Shown here: positions 26,517-37,512 of the stretch, piece after piece
How positions within the stretch are numbered: the stretch's first letter is position 1
How the letters are laid out: every line of letters begins with the position of its first letter
Source of the DNA: Bacillus sp. 123MFChir2
GTDB lineage: Bacteria > Bacillota > Bacilli > Bacillales > Bacillaceae_G
Direction of reading: 5' to 3'
Assembly: GCF_000383235.1 (NCBI RefSeq)
Contig: NZ_KB910952.1
Span: 1-53,724, forward strand
DNA length: 53,724 nucleotides
Translations under genes and position numbers: made by a program
The notes under the pieces: model-generated
Seen by the model: only the letters and a program-made list of their open reading frames with translations
Database searches by the model: none
What the model was told of the DNA's origin: nothing

Positions 26517-27725
26517 TTACTTTTTCTCTACTTCTCCTTCCTGTCTTCCTGGATACTTTTGCTCTGCAAATTTATAAATATATACTTTTGCAAACTTATT
26601 ATCCCCCTTGCTATCAAACCCTACGTTTGTTACCGCTCCTTCAAAACTATTTGTTTTCCGAACAGTATCACGTACTTGTTGCCTTGTTGGCATTTTGTTG
26701 TTATTTGCTTTAATCGTATCTTTGACTCCTTGCAGTAGTACACCCGCAGCATCATATCCATAAGCCGAATATCCTTCTACTTCTTTATTAAATTTTCTCT
26801 TATAATCATCTGCAAACTTCTTTCCTCTTTCTGTCGTTTTCGGATCAGCAGCGATAGAAGTGTAATACGTATTCTCAATAGAATTACCTGCAATTTCTAC
26901 CATCGTTGCTGAATCCATACCATCACCGCCCATAAACGGAACCGTAAGACCTTTTTCACGCGCTTGCTTCACTAACAGTCCACCTTCTGCATAGAGACCA
27001 CCAAAATAAATTAAATCTGGTTTTTTCGCGAGTACTTTATTTAACACACCGTTAAAATCTTTTTCTCCAACCGTAATAGATTCATAACCTGCAATTGTTC
27101 CACCTAATTTTTCAACTTCTGTTTTAAATGCTTTAGCTAAACCGGTTCCATAAGCTGTTTTATCATCAATAATAAAGATGCTTTTTGCCTTCAATGTTTT
27201 CAATGCAAACTCTGCCCCAGCAGGACCTTGAAAATCATCTCTTGTACATATACGATTTACTACTTTCAAATTACGATCCGTTACTTCAACAGCAGTATTT
27301 GTAGGTGATACCATAACAACATTATTTTTTTCATACACTTCAGAAGATGGGATTGCAACACCAGAATTCATATGGCCAACGACACCGAGTATTTCTTTGT
27401 CAGCACCAATAATCTGTGCGTTTGCAACACCTTTTTTCGGATCTGCCTGATCATCATATGGCACGAACTTTAGTTCATACCCTAATTTTTTAAACTCTTC
27501 TTTTTGTTCTTCTATTTTCAATTGTGCACCAAGTTTAATTGCTTCTCCTTGCGTTGCAGAACCGCCAGAAAGTGGTGATTGCGTTGCTATTTTTATGACC
27601 TTTCCATCACCAGATTCCGTACTTGTTGTATTAGCATCACCATTTGTTTTATTACCGCATCCTGTTAATATGCCAAACATACATACCGCCGAAAGAACAA
27701 AAGCGAAATTTTTCTTTTTTATCAC
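26517..27725 (-). CDS. Branched-chain amino-acid type ABC substrate-binding lipoprotein
   Basis: 402 aa from the GTG at 27725, chosen because it follows GGGGG by 9 bases and gives a signal peptide like that of the paralogue (IKKKNFAFVLSAVCMF, lipobox LTGC). A frame to 27758 would add 11 polar residues. The Peripla_BP_6 fold is shown by KIATQSPLSGGSATQGEAIKLG and ITVGEKDFNGVLNKV. It is the first gene of the liv operon and the natural partner of LivHMGF. Confidence 0.9.
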   Translation of the reverse strand: MIKKKNFAFVLSAVCMFGILTGCGNKTNGDANTTSTESGDGKVIKIATQSPLSGGSATQGEAIKLGAQLKIEEQKEEFKKLGYELKFVPYDDQADPKKGVANAQIIGADKEILGVVGHMNSGVAIPSSEVYEKNNVVMVSPTNTAVEVTDRNLKVVNRICTRDDFQGPAGAEFALKTLKAKSIFIIDDKTAYGTGLAKAFKTEVEKLGGTIAGYESITVGEKDFNGVLNKVLAKKPDLIYFGGLYAEGGLLVKQAREKGLTVPFMGGDGMDSATMVEIAGNSIENTYYTSIAADPKTTERGKKFADDYKRKFNKEVEGYSAYGYDAAGVLLQGVKDTIKANNNKMPTRQQVRDTVRKTNSFEGAVTNVGFDSKGDNKFAKVYIYKFAEQKYPGRQEGEVEKK

Positions 27726-27830
27726 CCATATACCCCCATCTTTATTTTTTCTGAACATTTAAAATATTTAGTTAAATGATAATGGAAGTATATTATTTAT
27801 ACAACCACTATCCTAAGACAAATTCAGACA

Positions 27831-27865
27831 AAAACGCCCGACTCATATAATGAATCGGGCGTTTT
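27831..27865 (-). terminator. Terminator of parE-parC
   Basis: AAAACGCCCGA / TCGGGCGTTTT, an 11-bp stem with a 13-base loop and T run, one base after the parC stop. Confidence 0.9.
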
Positions 27866-27866
27866 C

Positions 27867-30290
27867 TTACTGTTCTTTTTTCTGCGGCCACGTTTCGACA
27901 ACAAGACCAACATCACTTACATCTATTAATAAACTTCCGTTACTGTAACGATCTTTATTCCGAAGTGTTTGCGGATCAATTTCTTCTACCATTTGTTTTT
28001 CTGTCCGCATACAAACGACTTCATCACCTCGAACGACTTCCACACCGACAATTCGATATGGATTCTTTTTCAATTCTTTAAAGATAACAAGACCTCGTTT
28101 TGCTCTTGTTGATTTTTCAATTTCTGCTGCTTTTAATCGTTTTACTGCCCCCCGCTGTGTAATGAGAACGAGCGAATCTTTTTCAAAATTAACAGGAAGA
28201 CCGCATACAACGTAGTCATCTTCCTTCACATTCATTCCTTTCACACCAGCTGCCCGCACACCAACTGGGCTCACTTCTTCTTCATTGAAAATAAGTGCAT
28301 AGGCACGGTGCGTAGCAAGAAGAATATCTTGCGTTCCATCTGTAACAAAAATATCGACGACTGCATCGTCTTTCTTTAAATTAACCGCGACAAATGCACG
28401 CGAATAACGCTGCACTTTATATTGATTTAGTTCTGTTTTCTTAATCATGCCATTTCTAGTGACAAACGTAATAAATCGCTTTTCTTCCTCAAAATTTGGA
28501 ACAACAGTTGCATAGACGAGTGTTTCATCACGGTCAAGCGAGACAATATTCGCTACGTGCTGTCCTAAGTCTTTCCAGCGAATATCTGGCATTTCGTACA
28601 CTGGAAGATACATATAATTCCCTTTATTTGTAAATAAAAGGACCGTTTCCGTCGTATTTGTTTCAAAGCGCTCTAATACTAAGTCGCCTTCTTTCATACC
28701 AAAGTCTTTTCCATTGGAAGCATTATGAGAGCGCCAACTTGTACGCTTTACATACCCTTCCTTCGTTACTGTCACAATTACATCTTCTTGTGGAATCATG
28801 ACTTCCACATCAATCTTAATTTCTTCAATTTCTTCTTCAATCACAGAACGACGATCGTTACTATACGTTTTCTTAACCCTCTTCAAATCTGTTTTAATGA
28901 CTTGGAGAAGCTTCTTCTCACTTTGAAGAATAGCTTGCAATTCCGAAATTTTCTGTTGTAATTCTTCAGCCTCTTTTTCAAGGGCTGTAATATCTGTATT
29001 TGTTAAACGATACAATTGCAGCGACACAATTGCTTCTGCTTGTACTTCTGTAAATGAGAATTTTGCAATTAAGTTATCTTTCGCATCACGCTTATCTTTC
29101 GAAGCACGAATTACAGCAATAACCTCATCTAAAATAGAGAGAGCTTTCATTAAACCTTCTACAACATGTTGTCGTCTCTCTGCCTTGTTTAATTCATATT
29201 GTGAACGGCGTGTAACAACTTCCTTTTGATGTCCAATGTAAGAATCTAAAATTTTCGGGAGTGTCATCAAAGTCGGCCGGCGATTATAAATCGCTACCAT
29301 ATTGAAATTGTATGGTATTTGTAATTCTGTATTTTTATATAAATAATTTAAAATACCTTCTGCATTGGCATCTTTTTTCAATTCAATAACAATTCGAAGA
29401 CCTGTACGATCTGTTTCATCACGCACTTCAGCAATTCCATCTAACTTCTTATCTAAACGAAGTTCATCCATTTTCTTTACAAGATTCGCTTTGTTTACTT
29501 CATAAGGAATTTCTGTAATAACAATTTGCTGTTTTCCACCGCGAATTGTTTCCACTTCTGCTTTTCCGCGAATAATGATTTTTCCTTTTCCAGTTTCATA
29601 CGCCTTCTTAATACCATCAAGGCCTTGAATAATTCCACCTGTCGGGAAATCTGGTCCTTTGATGACTGTTAATAACTCATCAACATTACAGTTTGGCTTA
29701 TCAATGCGCATCATCGTCGCATCAATAACTTCTCCAAGATGATGCGGTGGAATCTCAGTTGCATAACCAGCTGAAATTCCCGTAGATCCGTTCACTAGAA
29801 GGTTGGGAAACATAGCTGGTAATACAACTGGTTCTTCACTTGTATCATCAAAGTTTGAAACAAATTCCACTGTTTCTTTATCAATATCGCGCAATAACTC
29901 TGAAGCAATCGGTGATAAACGAGCTTCTGTATAACGCATCGCCGCTGCTGGATCTCCGTCGACACTACCATTATTTCCATGCATTTCAACTAATACGTTT
30001 CGTACTTTCCAATCTTGACTTAAACGCACCATTGCTTCATACACGGAAGAATCACCGTGGGGATGATAATTACCAATTACGTTACCAACTGTTTTTGCAG
30101 ATTTACGAAATGGTTTATCGTGAACATTTCCTTCCACATACATGGAATATAAAATGCGGCGTTGTACTGGTTTTAAACCGTCGCGTGCATCTGGAAGTGC
30201 ACGATCTTGAATAATATATTTACTATAACGTGCAAAGCGATCGCCAAGCACATCTTCAAGCGGGAGGTCATGAAACTTCTCTGCCTGCAT
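27867..30290 (-). CDS. parC: DNA topoisomerase IV subunit A
   Basis: 807 aa, the usual length for Gram-positive ParC (GrlA). It cuts and rejoins DNA to unlink daughter chromosomes. The active-site Tyr lies in [15 protein letters not shown] near residue 120; the quinolone-resistance region [19 protein letters not shown] is intact and shows Ser at the usual position. C-terminal beta-pinwheel repeats follow (for example [14 protein letters not shown]). Its start is one base past the parE stop, so the two are translationally coupled. Confidence 0.97.
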   Translation of the reverse strand: MQAEKFHDLPLEDVLGDRFARYSKYIIQDRALPDARDGLKPVQRRILYSMYVEGNVHDKPFRKSAKTVGNVIGNYHPHGDSSVYEAMVRLSQDWKVRNVLVEMHGNNGSVDGDPAAAMRYTEARLSPIASELLRDIDKETVEFVSNFDDTSEEPVVLPAMFPNLLVNGSTGISAGYATEIPPHHLGEVIDATMMRIDKPNCNVDELLTVIKGPDFPTGGIIQGLDGIKKAYETGKGKIIIRGKAEVETIRGGKQQIVITEIPYEVNKANLVKKMDELRLDKKLDGIAEVRDETDRTGLRIVIELKKDANAEGILNYLYKNTELQIPYNFNMVAIYNRRPTLMTLPKILDSYIGHQKEVVTRRSQYELNKAERRQHVVEGLMKALSILDEVIAVIRASKDKRDAKDNLIAKFSFTEVQAEAIVSLQLYRLTNTDITALEKEAEELQQKISELQAILQSEKKLLQVIKTDLKRVKKTYSNDRRSVIEEEIEEIKIDVEVMIPQEDVIVTVTKEGYVKRTSWRSHNASNGKDFGMKEGDLVLERFETNTTETVLLFTNKGNYMYLPVYEMPDIRWKDLGQHVANIVSLDRDETLVYATVVPNFEEEKRFITFVTRNGMIKKTELNQYKVQRYSRAFVAVNLKKDDAVVDIFVTDGTQDILLATHRAYALIFNEEEVSPVGVRAAGVKGMNVKEDDYVVCGLPVNFEKDSLVLITQRGAVKRLKAAEIEKSTRAKRGLVIFKELKKNPYRIVGVEVVRGDEVVCMRTEKQMVEEIDPQTLRNKDRYSNGSLLIDVSDVGLVVETWPQKKEQ

Positions 30291-30291
30291 G

Positions 30292-32256
30292 TTATTCCAC
30301 CTCCGTTGCCATAATCATTTCATTTTCTAGAATATTACCTTCTTCTTGCATACCAAACTGAACATTGCGTTCAATCCATTTACGGCGGGGCTCTACTTTA
30401 TCGCCCATCAATGTTGTCACACGTCGTTCCGCTCTTGCAGCATCATCAATTTTCACGCGAATTAATGTACGCGTCTCTGGATTCATCGTTGTTTCCCATA
30501 ATTGATCTGCATTCATTTCACCAAGACCTTTGTAACGCTGAATTGTATAACCTTTACCAACCTTCTGTATCGCGCCACCTAACTCTTCATCTGACCAAGC
30601 ATATTCAATGACTTCTTTCTTTCCTGTCCCTTTACTTACTTTGTATAAAGGAGGAAGTGCAATGAATACTTTCCCTGCTTCAATAAGTGGTTTCATATAG
30701 CGATAGAAGAATGTTAATAATAGCACTTGAATGTGCGCTCCATCTGTATCCGCATCGGTCATAATAACAATTTTGTCATAGTTGATATCCTCAACTGAAA
30801 ACTCTGCTCCAACACCGCCGCCAATCGCATAAATAATCGTGTTAATCTCTTCATTTTTGAAAATATCCGCTAGTTTGGCTTTCTCTGTATTAATTACTTT
30901 ACCGCGAAGTGGCAGAACAGCTTGGAAACGACGATCACGGCCTTGCTTTGCAGAACCGCCTGCTGAATCACCCTCTACTAAATATAGTTCGTTCTTTTGC
31001 GGATTACGTGATTGTGCTGGTGTCAACTTACCACTTAGTGTTCCTTCTGAACGTTTTTTCTTCTTACCGCTTCGTGCTTCTTCACGTGCTTTTCTTGCTG
31101 CCTCGCGTGCTTGCGCTGCTTTGACTGCTTTTTTCAAAAGAAGCGTTGCCACATCTGGATTTTCTTCTAAAAAATACGCTAAATGCTCTGATACAACAGC
31201 ATCAACGGCTGAACGTCCTTCACTTGTTCCAAGCTTCCCTTTCGTTTGCCCTTCAAATTGAAGCAACTCTTCAGGAACACGAATGGAAACAATTGCAGCT
31301 AATCCTTCACGAATATCTGTTCCTTCTAAATTTTTATCTTTCTCTTTTAACAACGAAACTTTACGTGCATACTCGTTAAAAACACGAGTCATTGCTGTTT
31401 TAAACCCCGCTTCGTGCGTACCACCATCTTTCGTACGTACATTATTGACAAAGGAAAGAATGTTCTCAGAATACCCATCATTAAATTGAAAAGCTAATTC
31501 CGCTTCTATACCGTTTTGTTCTCCAGTAAAATATACAACCGGGTGTAAAGAATCTTTCTCTTCATTTAAATATGAAACAAACGCTTCAATTCCCGTTTCA
31601 TAATGAAAAACATCTTCCAAATCTTTACGTTTATCTTGAAGTACAATTTTCATACCTTTTAATAAAAAGGCTGATTCACGTAATCTTTCGCATAGCGTTT
31701 CATAGTTGTAATTCGTTGTGCTAAAAATTGTTTGATCTGGTTTAAAATGAATGGTTGTTCCAGTATCTTTTGCTTTCCCAATTTTCTCAAGCGTTGTAAC
31801 TGGAACACCACCATTTTCAAAGCGCTGTTCATATACGTAACCATCTCGTTTAATTGTAACAACAAGCCATTCAGACAGTGCGTTTACAACTGAAGCACCA
31901 ACACCGTGTAAGCCACCACTTGTTTTATAGCCACCTTGTCCAAATTTACCCCCAGCATGAAGTACAGTTAAAATAACTTCTGGTGTAGGCTTTCCAAGCT
32001 TATGCATTCCTGTCGGCATACCGCGCCCTTTATCTACTACACTTATACTATTATCTTTATGTATTACTACTTTAATTTCATCACCAAATCCCGCTAATGC
32101 TTCATCAACGGAATTATCTACGATCTCATATACTAAATGATGTAATCCGCGGCTATCCGTACTCCCGATATACATACCCGGGCGTTTCCGAACGGCTTCA
32201 AGCCCCTCTAGCACTTGAATTGCATCCTCATCATATTGAAACTGACGCTTAGCCAA
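30292..32256 (-). CDS. parE: DNA topoisomerase IV subunit B
   Basis: 654 aa. The GHKL ATPase domain shows [13 protein letters not shown], the G1 box [10 protein letters not shown] and the G2 region [14 protein letters not shown]. The Toprim domain has [17 protein letters not shown] and DADTDGAHI, which bind Mg and help in cleavage. GyrB-type enzymes share these motifs; the pairing with ParC and the neighbour yneT identify it as ParE. It is transcribed towards parC. Confidence 0.97.
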   Translation of the reverse strand: MAKRQFQYDEDAIQVLEGLEAVRKRPGMYIGSTDSRGLHHLVYEIVDNSVDEALAGFGDEIKVVIHKDNSISVVDKGRGMPTGMHKLGKPTPEVILTVLHAGGKFGQGGYKTSGGLHGVGASVVNALSEWLVVTIKRDGYVYEQRFENGGVPVTTLEKIGKAKDTGTTIHFKPDQTIFSTTNYNYETLCERLRESAFLLKGMKIVLQDKRKDLEDVFHYETGIEAFVSYLNEEKDSLHPVVYFTGEQNGIEAELAFQFNDGYSENILSFVNNVRTKDGGTHEAGFKTAMTRVFNEYARKVSLLKEKDKNLEGTDIREGLAAIVSIRVPEELLQFEGQTKGKLGTSEGRSAVDAVVSEHLAYFLEENPDVATLLLKKAVKAAQAREAARKAREEARSGKKKKRSEGTLSGKLTPAQSRNPQKNELYLVEGDSAGGSAKQGRDRRFQAVLPLRGKVINTEKAKLADIFKNEEINTIIYAIGGGVGAEFSVEDINYDKIVIMTDADTDGAHIQVLLLTFFYRYMKPLIEAGKVFIALPPLYKVSKGTGKKEVIEYAWSDEELGGAIQKVGKGYTIQRYKGLGEMNADQLWETTMNPETRTLIRVKIDDAARAERRVTTLMGDKVEPRRKWIERNVQFGMQEEGNILENEMIMATEVE

Positions 32257-32370
32257 ACTCCTTGCCCCTTCCTATCCAAAAATCAGAACATATGTTTCTT
32301 ATTATAGAATAACGCCTTTCCCTTACTTTTGGCAAGTCACGTTATATCTTTTATATACTATTTTCATAAG

Positions 32371-32396
32371 AAAAATCCTTGTTTGTCACAAGGATT
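32371..32396 (-). terminator. Terminator upstream of parE
   Basis: AATCCTTG / CAAGGATT stem followed by T5 on the minus strand. It separates the small gene at 32464 and yneT from parE-parC. The remaining bases 32257-32370 would hold the parE promoter. Confidence 0.68.
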
Positions 32397-32463
32397 CCTC
32401 TACGCTACTATTTCAGAAAAGTAATCGTTTGTCAACGAAACATGGATATCTATTCCAAAACAA

Positions 32464-32559
32464 CTACATACTCCACCATTTTATAATTAGCAAAATGATA
32501 ATCATCCAAAATGGAGTGACAAGCAGCAATCCCCAAAAGCAACCTTTAAAAAACTTCAT
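32464..32559 (-). CDS. Small 31-aa membrane protein
   Basis: 31 codons from ATG, with GAGGTG 8 bases before it. The sequence MKFFKGCFWGLLLVTPFWMI starts a single membrane helix, which runs on to KWWSM at the C-terminus. It has a site, a start, a stop and a downstream terminator, so it is likely a real small protein. Function unknown; it follows yneT on the same strand by 70 bases. Confidence 0.55.
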   Translation of the reverse strand: MKFFKGCFWGLLLVTPFWMIIILLIIKWWSM

Positions 32560-32629
32560 GATGAACACCTCGTCCATCTGCTTTTCCCTATTGTATGAAT
32601 AGGAGCCTAATAAACTTCACAATTAAGAC

Positions 32630-33043
32630 TTATCTTGTCATTGCGTGTTCAACTTTAATACAGCGGTCCATAATAACAGTATAGCCTTTTTCTTTCAAAA
32701 AATGATATGTTTCTTCGTCTTGTAAACCTAATTGTGCCCAAAATGTTTGCGCTTCAATCTGTACGAACTCTTTTGCAACATCCATTAAAAATTCGGAACG
32801 ACGAAATACATTGACAATATCAACAGGCTCTTTTATTTCCGTTAGCGATTTTACGGCCCTCTCTCCGAGTACTGTATCTACCCCTGGGTTAACAGGAATA
32901 ATACGGTACCCTGCATCTTGCATCGCTTTTGACACCATATACGAAGTACGCTCTGGATTATCAGATAATCCAACAACTGCAATCGTCTTACTATTTTTTA
33001 AAATCTCTCCAATTTCCGTACGAGTTGGATTTTCAATTGTCAT
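32630..33043 (-). CDS. yneT: CoA-binding (YneT-like) protein
   Basis: 137 aa, a single Rossmann-like CoA-binding domain (CoA_binding_2). IAVVGLSDNPERTSYMVSKAM and the mid-protein GYRIIPVNPG are the family motifs, with DIVNVFRRSEF and a conserved WAQLGLQ. It resembles the N-terminal domain of succinyl-CoA synthetase alpha subunits but is stand-alone. It lies upstream of parE on the same strand, as yneT does in B. subtilis. The ribosome binding site is CAGGAGGG. Confidence 0.88.
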   Translation of the reverse strand: MTIENPTRTEIGEILKNSKTIAVVGLSDNPERTSYMVSKAMQDAGYRIIPVNPGVDTVLGERAVKSLTEIKEPVDIVNVFRRSEFLMDVAKEFVQIEAQTFWAQLGLQDEETYHFLKEKGYTVIMDRCIKVEHAMTR

Positions 33044-33077
33044 ATGTAATCCCTCCTGTTCATTTAGTATAGCTGAT

Positions 33078-33114
33078 AAAGAAAGTCTCTTTCAACATGA
33101 AAGAGACTTTCTTT
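33078..33114 (-). terminator. Terminator of the HtrA-type gene
   Basis: A 15-bp perfect stem (AAAGAAAGTCTCTTT / AAAGAGACTTTCTTT) with a 7-base loop, next to the stop codon. Confidence 0.88.
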
Positions 33115-33115
33115 A

Positions 33116-34324
33116 TTAATTCGAGTTAGCAGTAGCAGCTAATGTGACTGTTTTCTTTATTTTCTCACCATTTCGATACGCTGTCACTTCAATTTTATCG
33201 CCAACTTTTTTCTTCTCATATAAATATTTACGGAATTGAACTGCATTTTCTACTTTTTGGTCATCAAAGCCAACAACAACATCATATTTTTGCAATCCTG
33301 CTTTTTCTGCTGGTGATGCTGGTTCAACCTGTGCTAACAGAACTCCCGCCGTTACATCTTTCGGTAATTTTAATTGACTTAATGCATAGCTTGGGAATTC
33401 ATCAAGACCCTTTACTCCAACACCCATTACAGGTCGTTTTACTTCACCATATTTTTCAAGGGAGTCAATTACCGGTTTCGCTATATTAATTGGAATCGCA
33501 AAGCCAATTCCTTCTACTGCTTGCTGTGCAATTTTACTAGAGTTAATACCGATTACTTCACCATTTTGATTGAATAGTGCACCGCCACTATTCCCTGGGT
33601 TAATCGCTGCATCCGTTTGAATGACTTGCGCTTGCCAATCAGGACGTTTGTCATTGTTAATATCAACTGGAATTTCACGATTTTTACTACTGATAATTCC
33701 CTCTGTTACACTTCCATCAAAACCAAGCGGGTTACCAATTGCAATCGCAGATTCTCCAGCACGGATTTTATCTGAATTTCCTAGAGTTGCAACTTTGTTA
33801 ATATCTTTCCCATCAATTTCAACGACAGCTAGATCTAGCCATGGATCTCTTCCTACTAATTTCGCTGCAACATTTTTCCCATTACTTAACTTAACTTCTA
33901 ATTTATTCGCACCATCTACAACATGGTTATTCGTTACAATCAGTGCTTTATCTCCAACTTTTTTATAAATTACACCTGATCCCGATCCAGCTTCAGCTTC
34001 TTGTCCTTGTGCCTCAGCGGAAAATGGATCTACACTTTTTTGAAAGTTAATTACCCCGACAACTACTTCTTTTGCTCCTTCAATCATACCAGGAAGATCT
34101 GTTTCACCTTTTGTTTTATTCACAACCGGAACGACCGTTCCCTCTACTTTTGATTTTGAAACAATAGCGTTATTTGTCCAAGGCATATACGGAGCTACAA
34201 AACTTATTGTAACGGCACCAATTACAGCACCGACAACCCCTGTGAAAAAATAACCTTTTTTGCTGCGTGTTTTTACAACTTCCGTCCGAGTTTCATTTGT
34301 TTCTGGTTGATCATAGTATCCCAT
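33116..34324 (-). CDS. Membrane-anchored HtrA/DegP-type serine protease
   Basis: 402 aa. A short cytoplasmic N-terminus, then one membrane helix (YFFTGVVGAVIGAVTISFVA, about 25-45), an extracytoplasmic S1C trypsin-like domain and one PDZ domain. The catalytic triad is visible: His in VTNNHVVDGA, Asp in DPWLDLAVVEID, Ser in AINPGNSGGALF. It degrades or refolds damaged secreted proteins at the outer face of the membrane. B. subtilis has three such proteases (HtrA, HtrB, YyxA/HtrC), and I cannot tell which one this matches. The response regulator gene lies 177 bases upstream, probably a separate transcript. Confidence 0.92.
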   Translation of the reverse strand: MGYYDQPETNETRTEVVKTRSKKGYFFTGVVGAVIGAVTISFVAPYMPWTNNAIVSKSKVEGTVVPVVNKTKGETDLPGMIEGAKEVVVGVINFQKSVDPFSAEAQGQEAEAGSGSGVIYKKVGDKALIVTNNHVVDGANKLEVKLSNGKNVAAKLVGRDPWLDLAVVEIDGKDINKVATLGNSDKIRAGESAIAIGNPLGFDGSVTEGIISSKNREIPVDINNDKRPDWQAQVIQTDAAINPGNSGGALFNQNGEVIGINSSKIAQQAVEGIGFAIPINIAKPVIDSLEKYGEVKRPVMGVGVKGLDEFPSYALSQLKLPKDVTAGVLLAQVEPASPAEKAGLQKYDVVVGFDDQKVENAVQFRKYLYEKKKVGDKIEVTAYRNGEKIKKTVTLAATANSN

Positions 34325-34501
34325 AATTTATTTATCCCCTCTCTGCTGATATCGTATTTTCAGTATATATACGATGTGTGTCCTTTCTGTGAACTCATCG
34401 TGAAATCCAAACAAAAAAATACTATCATATTCATTGTAGATACAGGTACAAAAAATTGTACACGCAATGAATAAAAAGTTGCTTAAATGGGAACTGATAT
34501 T

Positions 34502-35179
34502 TTACTCTTCAAATTTATACCCTACACGAATAACAGTACTAATATGCGTTGCTTTATCCCCTAACTTATTACGAAGTTTCTTAATATGCGTATCGACTGT
34601 ACGATCATCTCCGAAATAATCATATCCCCAAAGCTGATCTAACAAGTGCTGACGGGATAATACAATCCCTTTATTCTCCATTAAGTAAACAAGTAACTCA
34701 AATTCTTTATGTGTTAATATTACTTCCTCACCATCTACCGTTACCGTACGGGACAAACGATTCACATCAATACCGGCAAGTGAAAGCATATTTTCCTCCG
34801 CTTGCCCTACTGCACCGTCTGCACGCTTTAGTAATGTCTTGGCACGAGCAACTAAAATTTTCGGACTAAATGGTTTTGTTACATATTCATCCGCTCCTAA
34901 TTCAAAACCAAGTAAAGTATCATCTTCATCGGAGCGAGCTGTTAGCATAATAATTGGTACGGCCGATTCCTTTCTTACACGTCTACATACAGACCAACCG
35001 TCAATTTCTGGTAACATGATATCTAATATAATTAAATCCACAGTATGCTCCGCAAACAGTTCTAATGCTTGCTTGCCATCTTCTGCTTCAATCACTTCAA
35101 AGCCTTCATTACGAAAATAATCACTGACAATTTCTCGTAATCTTCTTTCATCTTCAACAAGTAAAACTGTTTTATTCAA
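34502..35179 (-). CDS. Orphan OmpR/PhoB-type response regulator
   Basis: 225 aa. The receiver domain has the acidic pair EDE (9-11), the phosphorylation Asp in LIILDIMLPEIDG, the Thr in IIMLTARSDE, and Lys in EYVTKPFSP. The C-terminal winged helix (LTHKEFELLVYL...VDTHIKKLRNKLG) is of the OmpR/PhoB class. The start is TTG at 35179, after AAAGGACGGG. It begins 15 bases after nrdG stops, and no histidine kinase gene is in the window, so its kinase is elsewhere or it acts without one. Coupling to nrdDG suggests a role in oxygen limitation or nucleotide supply. Confidence 0.92.
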   Translation of the reverse strand: MNKTVLLVEDERRLREIVSDYFRNEGFEVIEAEDGKQALELFAEHTVDLIILDIMLPEIDGWSVCRRVRKESAVPIIMLTARSDEDDTLLGFELGADEYVTKPFSPKILVARAKTLLKRADGAVGQAEENMLSLAGIDVNRLSRTVTVDGEEVILTHKEFELLVYLMENKGIVLSRQHLLDQLWGYDYFGDDRTVDTHIKKLRNKLGDKATHISTVIRVGYKFEE

Positions 35180-35194
35180 TCCTATCCCGTCCTT

Positions 35195-35647
35195 TTACTC
35201 TTTCAATCGAATAATACGTTGATTCGAGCTCCCACGAAATGGCAGGGTGAGATCTCGCTTCTCTAGCTCAAATCTTCCATCTACTAGCACATCAGCATAT
35301 TGTAACAACTCTATCATATCATTATTTTGCGAATTCTGTATCTCTTCAAACGTATAGCCTGTGTAAATCCACAAATTTTTTTGTAAATCTTTCACGTTTT
35401 TTGCTAGTTCTTTTATTTCAGTGGCTTGAAAAAATGGATCCCCGCCAGAAAATGTTACATCAGTAAGAGGGTTGTTTTCAATCTCATTTATTATTTCTTC
35501 TTTTGTCATCTCAGTCCCATTATAAATATTCCAAGACTGTGGATTATGACAGCCAAAACAGTGATGCGGACAGCCCGCAAAAAATACGACTGTCCGCAAC
35601 CCTTCCCCATCTACCACACTATCATGAATGATATTCATTACTCTCAT
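35195..35647 (-). CDS. nrdG: Anaerobic ribonucleotide reductase activating protein
   Basis: 150 aa radical-SAM protein. The 4Fe-4S-binding cysteines are in FFAGCPHHCFGCHNPQSW (C-x3-C-x2-C), and the SAM-binding GG motif is in FSGGDPFFQ. It makes the glycyl radical in NrdD. It overlaps the nrdD end by 4 bases, so translation is coupled. The start is ATG. Confidence 0.95.
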   Translation of the reverse strand: MRVMNIIHDSVVDGEGLRTVVFFAGCPHHCFGCHNPQSWNIYNGTEMTKEEIINEIENNPLTDVTFSGGDPFFQATEIKELAKNVKDLQKNLWIYTGYTFEEIQNSQNNDMIELLQYADVLVDGRFELEKRDLTLPFRGSSNQRIIRLKE

Positions 35648-37512
35648 GAATGTTTCACCCGCTCCTTTTCTTCACTACGTTTCGCGCTGTTCCACTTTGA
35701 CATGTCTCCTACAAGGTATCCAGTAATGCGGCGAATTCTTTCAAAGTCATGTTCATTTTTATTCCCACAGCTTGGACATTCATTTCCAATGATCCCGTGA
35801 TAACCACAACATTTACAGCGATCAACCGGGTGATTAATCGATCCATACCCTACGCCATACTGAGCCATTGCCTTCACAATTTGTTGTAATGCTTTTTGAT
35901 TATGAACAGCCGCTCCGTCAAGCTCAATATACGTAATATGACCACCATTACAAAGTTCGTGAAATGGTCCTTCTAAACGAATTTTATCAATAGCTTGAAT
36001 AGGATAATAAACAGGGATATGGAATGAATTTGTATAAAAGTTATGATCTGTTACACCTGTAATTGTTCCAAATTCAGCTCGATCTTGTTTGATAAACTTT
36101 CCAGATAATCCTTCTGCCGGAGTTGCAATTAATGAGAAATTCAATTGATGTTCCTCTGTTGCTTGATCCATTTTCTTTCTCATATGTTCGATAATTTCAT
36201 ATCCAAGCTTCCATGATTCTGCGTCTTCCCCATGATGTTTTCCTGTTAAAGCAACTAAACATTCTGCAAGGCCTATAAAACCTATACTTAATGTACCTTG
36301 TTTTAAAATTTCAGCGACAGCATCCTCAAGTTGTAGTTTTTCACCGCCGCGCCATACTCCTTGGGAATATAAAAATTGAAAATCTCTTGCTTTTTTCGTT
36401 GCTTGATAGGAAAGTCTTTCTAACAATTGATCAATACCTAGATCAACATAATAATTTAAAGCTTCAAAAAACGCTTCTTTTGATCCACTAATACATGCTA
36501 ATTTCACTAAGTTAATAGAGGTAAACGATAAATTTCCTCTTCCAATCGCAGTTTCTTCCCCATGAATATTAGACATGACACGCGTACGACACCCCATATA
36601 ACACACTTCACTTTCAGGACGCCCATCATAATACGCCGCATTAAATGGTGCATCTAAAAACGAGAAATTAGGGAATAATCGTTTCGCTGTCGTTTCTATT
36701 GCTAATTCGAACAAATCATAATTTGGATCTTTCTCTTCAAAATTTACTCCCTTTTTTAACTTGAAGATTTGAATCGGAAAAATTGGTGTTTCTCCTTTTC
36801 CTAATCCAGCTTGAGTCGCTTTTAATAATTGTCTAATTAATAATCTTCCTTCTTTGGATGTATCTGTTCCGTAATTAATGGAGATGAACGGAACTTGCCC
36901 CCCGCCTCTGCTATGCATACTATTCGAATTATGAATAAACGCCTCACATGCTTGATACGTATCATTTTCTGTTTCTTTCCACGCAAACTCTTCTATTTGC
37001 TCAGCTGTTAACGGATATGTTGCTAAACGTTTTTTATTCCGTTCAAACGTTTTTCTCACATATGGCGCCAAATCTACATCGAACAGCGCAAATGATTGTC
37101 CACCATGCTGCATATTTTGATTTGCTTGAAAAATAATAGAAGAAAGCGCTAATGCACTTTTAATATCTTGCGGCTGTCGCATATGCCCGTGACCTGTATG
37201 AAACCCGTTTTGAAGCATCTGCGCTAACGGTATTTGCGAACAAGTTGTCGTACCTGTTGCATAAAAGTCTAAATCATGCGGGTATAATATGTTTTGATCA
37301 ATTGCTTGTTTCACTTTCTCAGAAAGCAGTTGTTCTATCGCATAATACCTTGCACTTTCAGAAGCAAATTTCCCCATCATTCCCATTGGAGATCGCCCAT
37401 CAACGTTTGCATTTTCTTGCATTAAATCTTGTTCATTTGCATGAACAATTTTCGCAAAAATCCCCTTTAGATTCTCATCATATTCACTATTTTTTTTCAT
37501 TTCTTGATTCAT
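35644..37512 (-). CDS. nrdD: Anaerobic (class III) ribonucleotide triphosphate reductase
   Basis: 622 aa. It reduces ribonucleotides without oxygen. The C-terminus has the zinc site CKCCGYHGIIGNECPSC and then the glycyl-radical segment RRITGYLVGDMSKWN, with Gly near residue 598. The active-site region includes HNSNSMHSRGGGQVPF. It lacks the N-terminal ATP-cone found in the E. coli enzyme, so its allosteric control may differ. The upstream gap (37513-37764) shows no clear FNR or Rex site. A sequence ACAACATATAGTA near 37560 resembles half of an NrdR box, which is weak evidence. Confidence 0.95.
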   Translation of the reverse strand: MNQEMKKNSEYDENLKGIFAKIVHANEQDLMQENANVDGRSPMGMMGKFASESARYYAIEQLLSEKVKQAIDQNILYPHDLDFYATGTTTCSQIPLAQMLQNGFHTGHGHMRQPQDIKSALALSSIIFQANQNMQHGGQSFALFDVDLAPYVRKTFERNKKRLATYPLTAEQIEEFAWKETENDTYQACEAFIHNSNSMHSRGGGQVPFISINYGTDTSKEGRLLIRQLLKATQAGLGKGETPIFPIQIFKLKKGVNFEEKDPNYDLFELAIETTAKRLFPNFSFLDAPFNAAYYDGRPESEVCYMGCRTRVMSNIHGEETAIGRGNLSFTSINLVKLACISGSKEAFFEALNYYVDLGIDQLLERLSYQATKKARDFQFLYSQGVWRGGEKLQLEDAVAEILKQGTLSIGFIGLAECLVALTGKHHGEDAESWKLGYEIIEHMRKKMDQATEEHQLNFSLIATPAEGLSGKFIKQDRAEFGTITGVTDHNFYTNSFHIPVYYPIQAIDKIRLEGPFHELCNGGHITYIELDGAAVHNQKALQQIVKAMAQYGVGYGSINHPVDRCKCCGYHGIIGNECPSCGNKNEHDFERIRRITGYLVGDMSKWNSAKRSEEKERVKHS

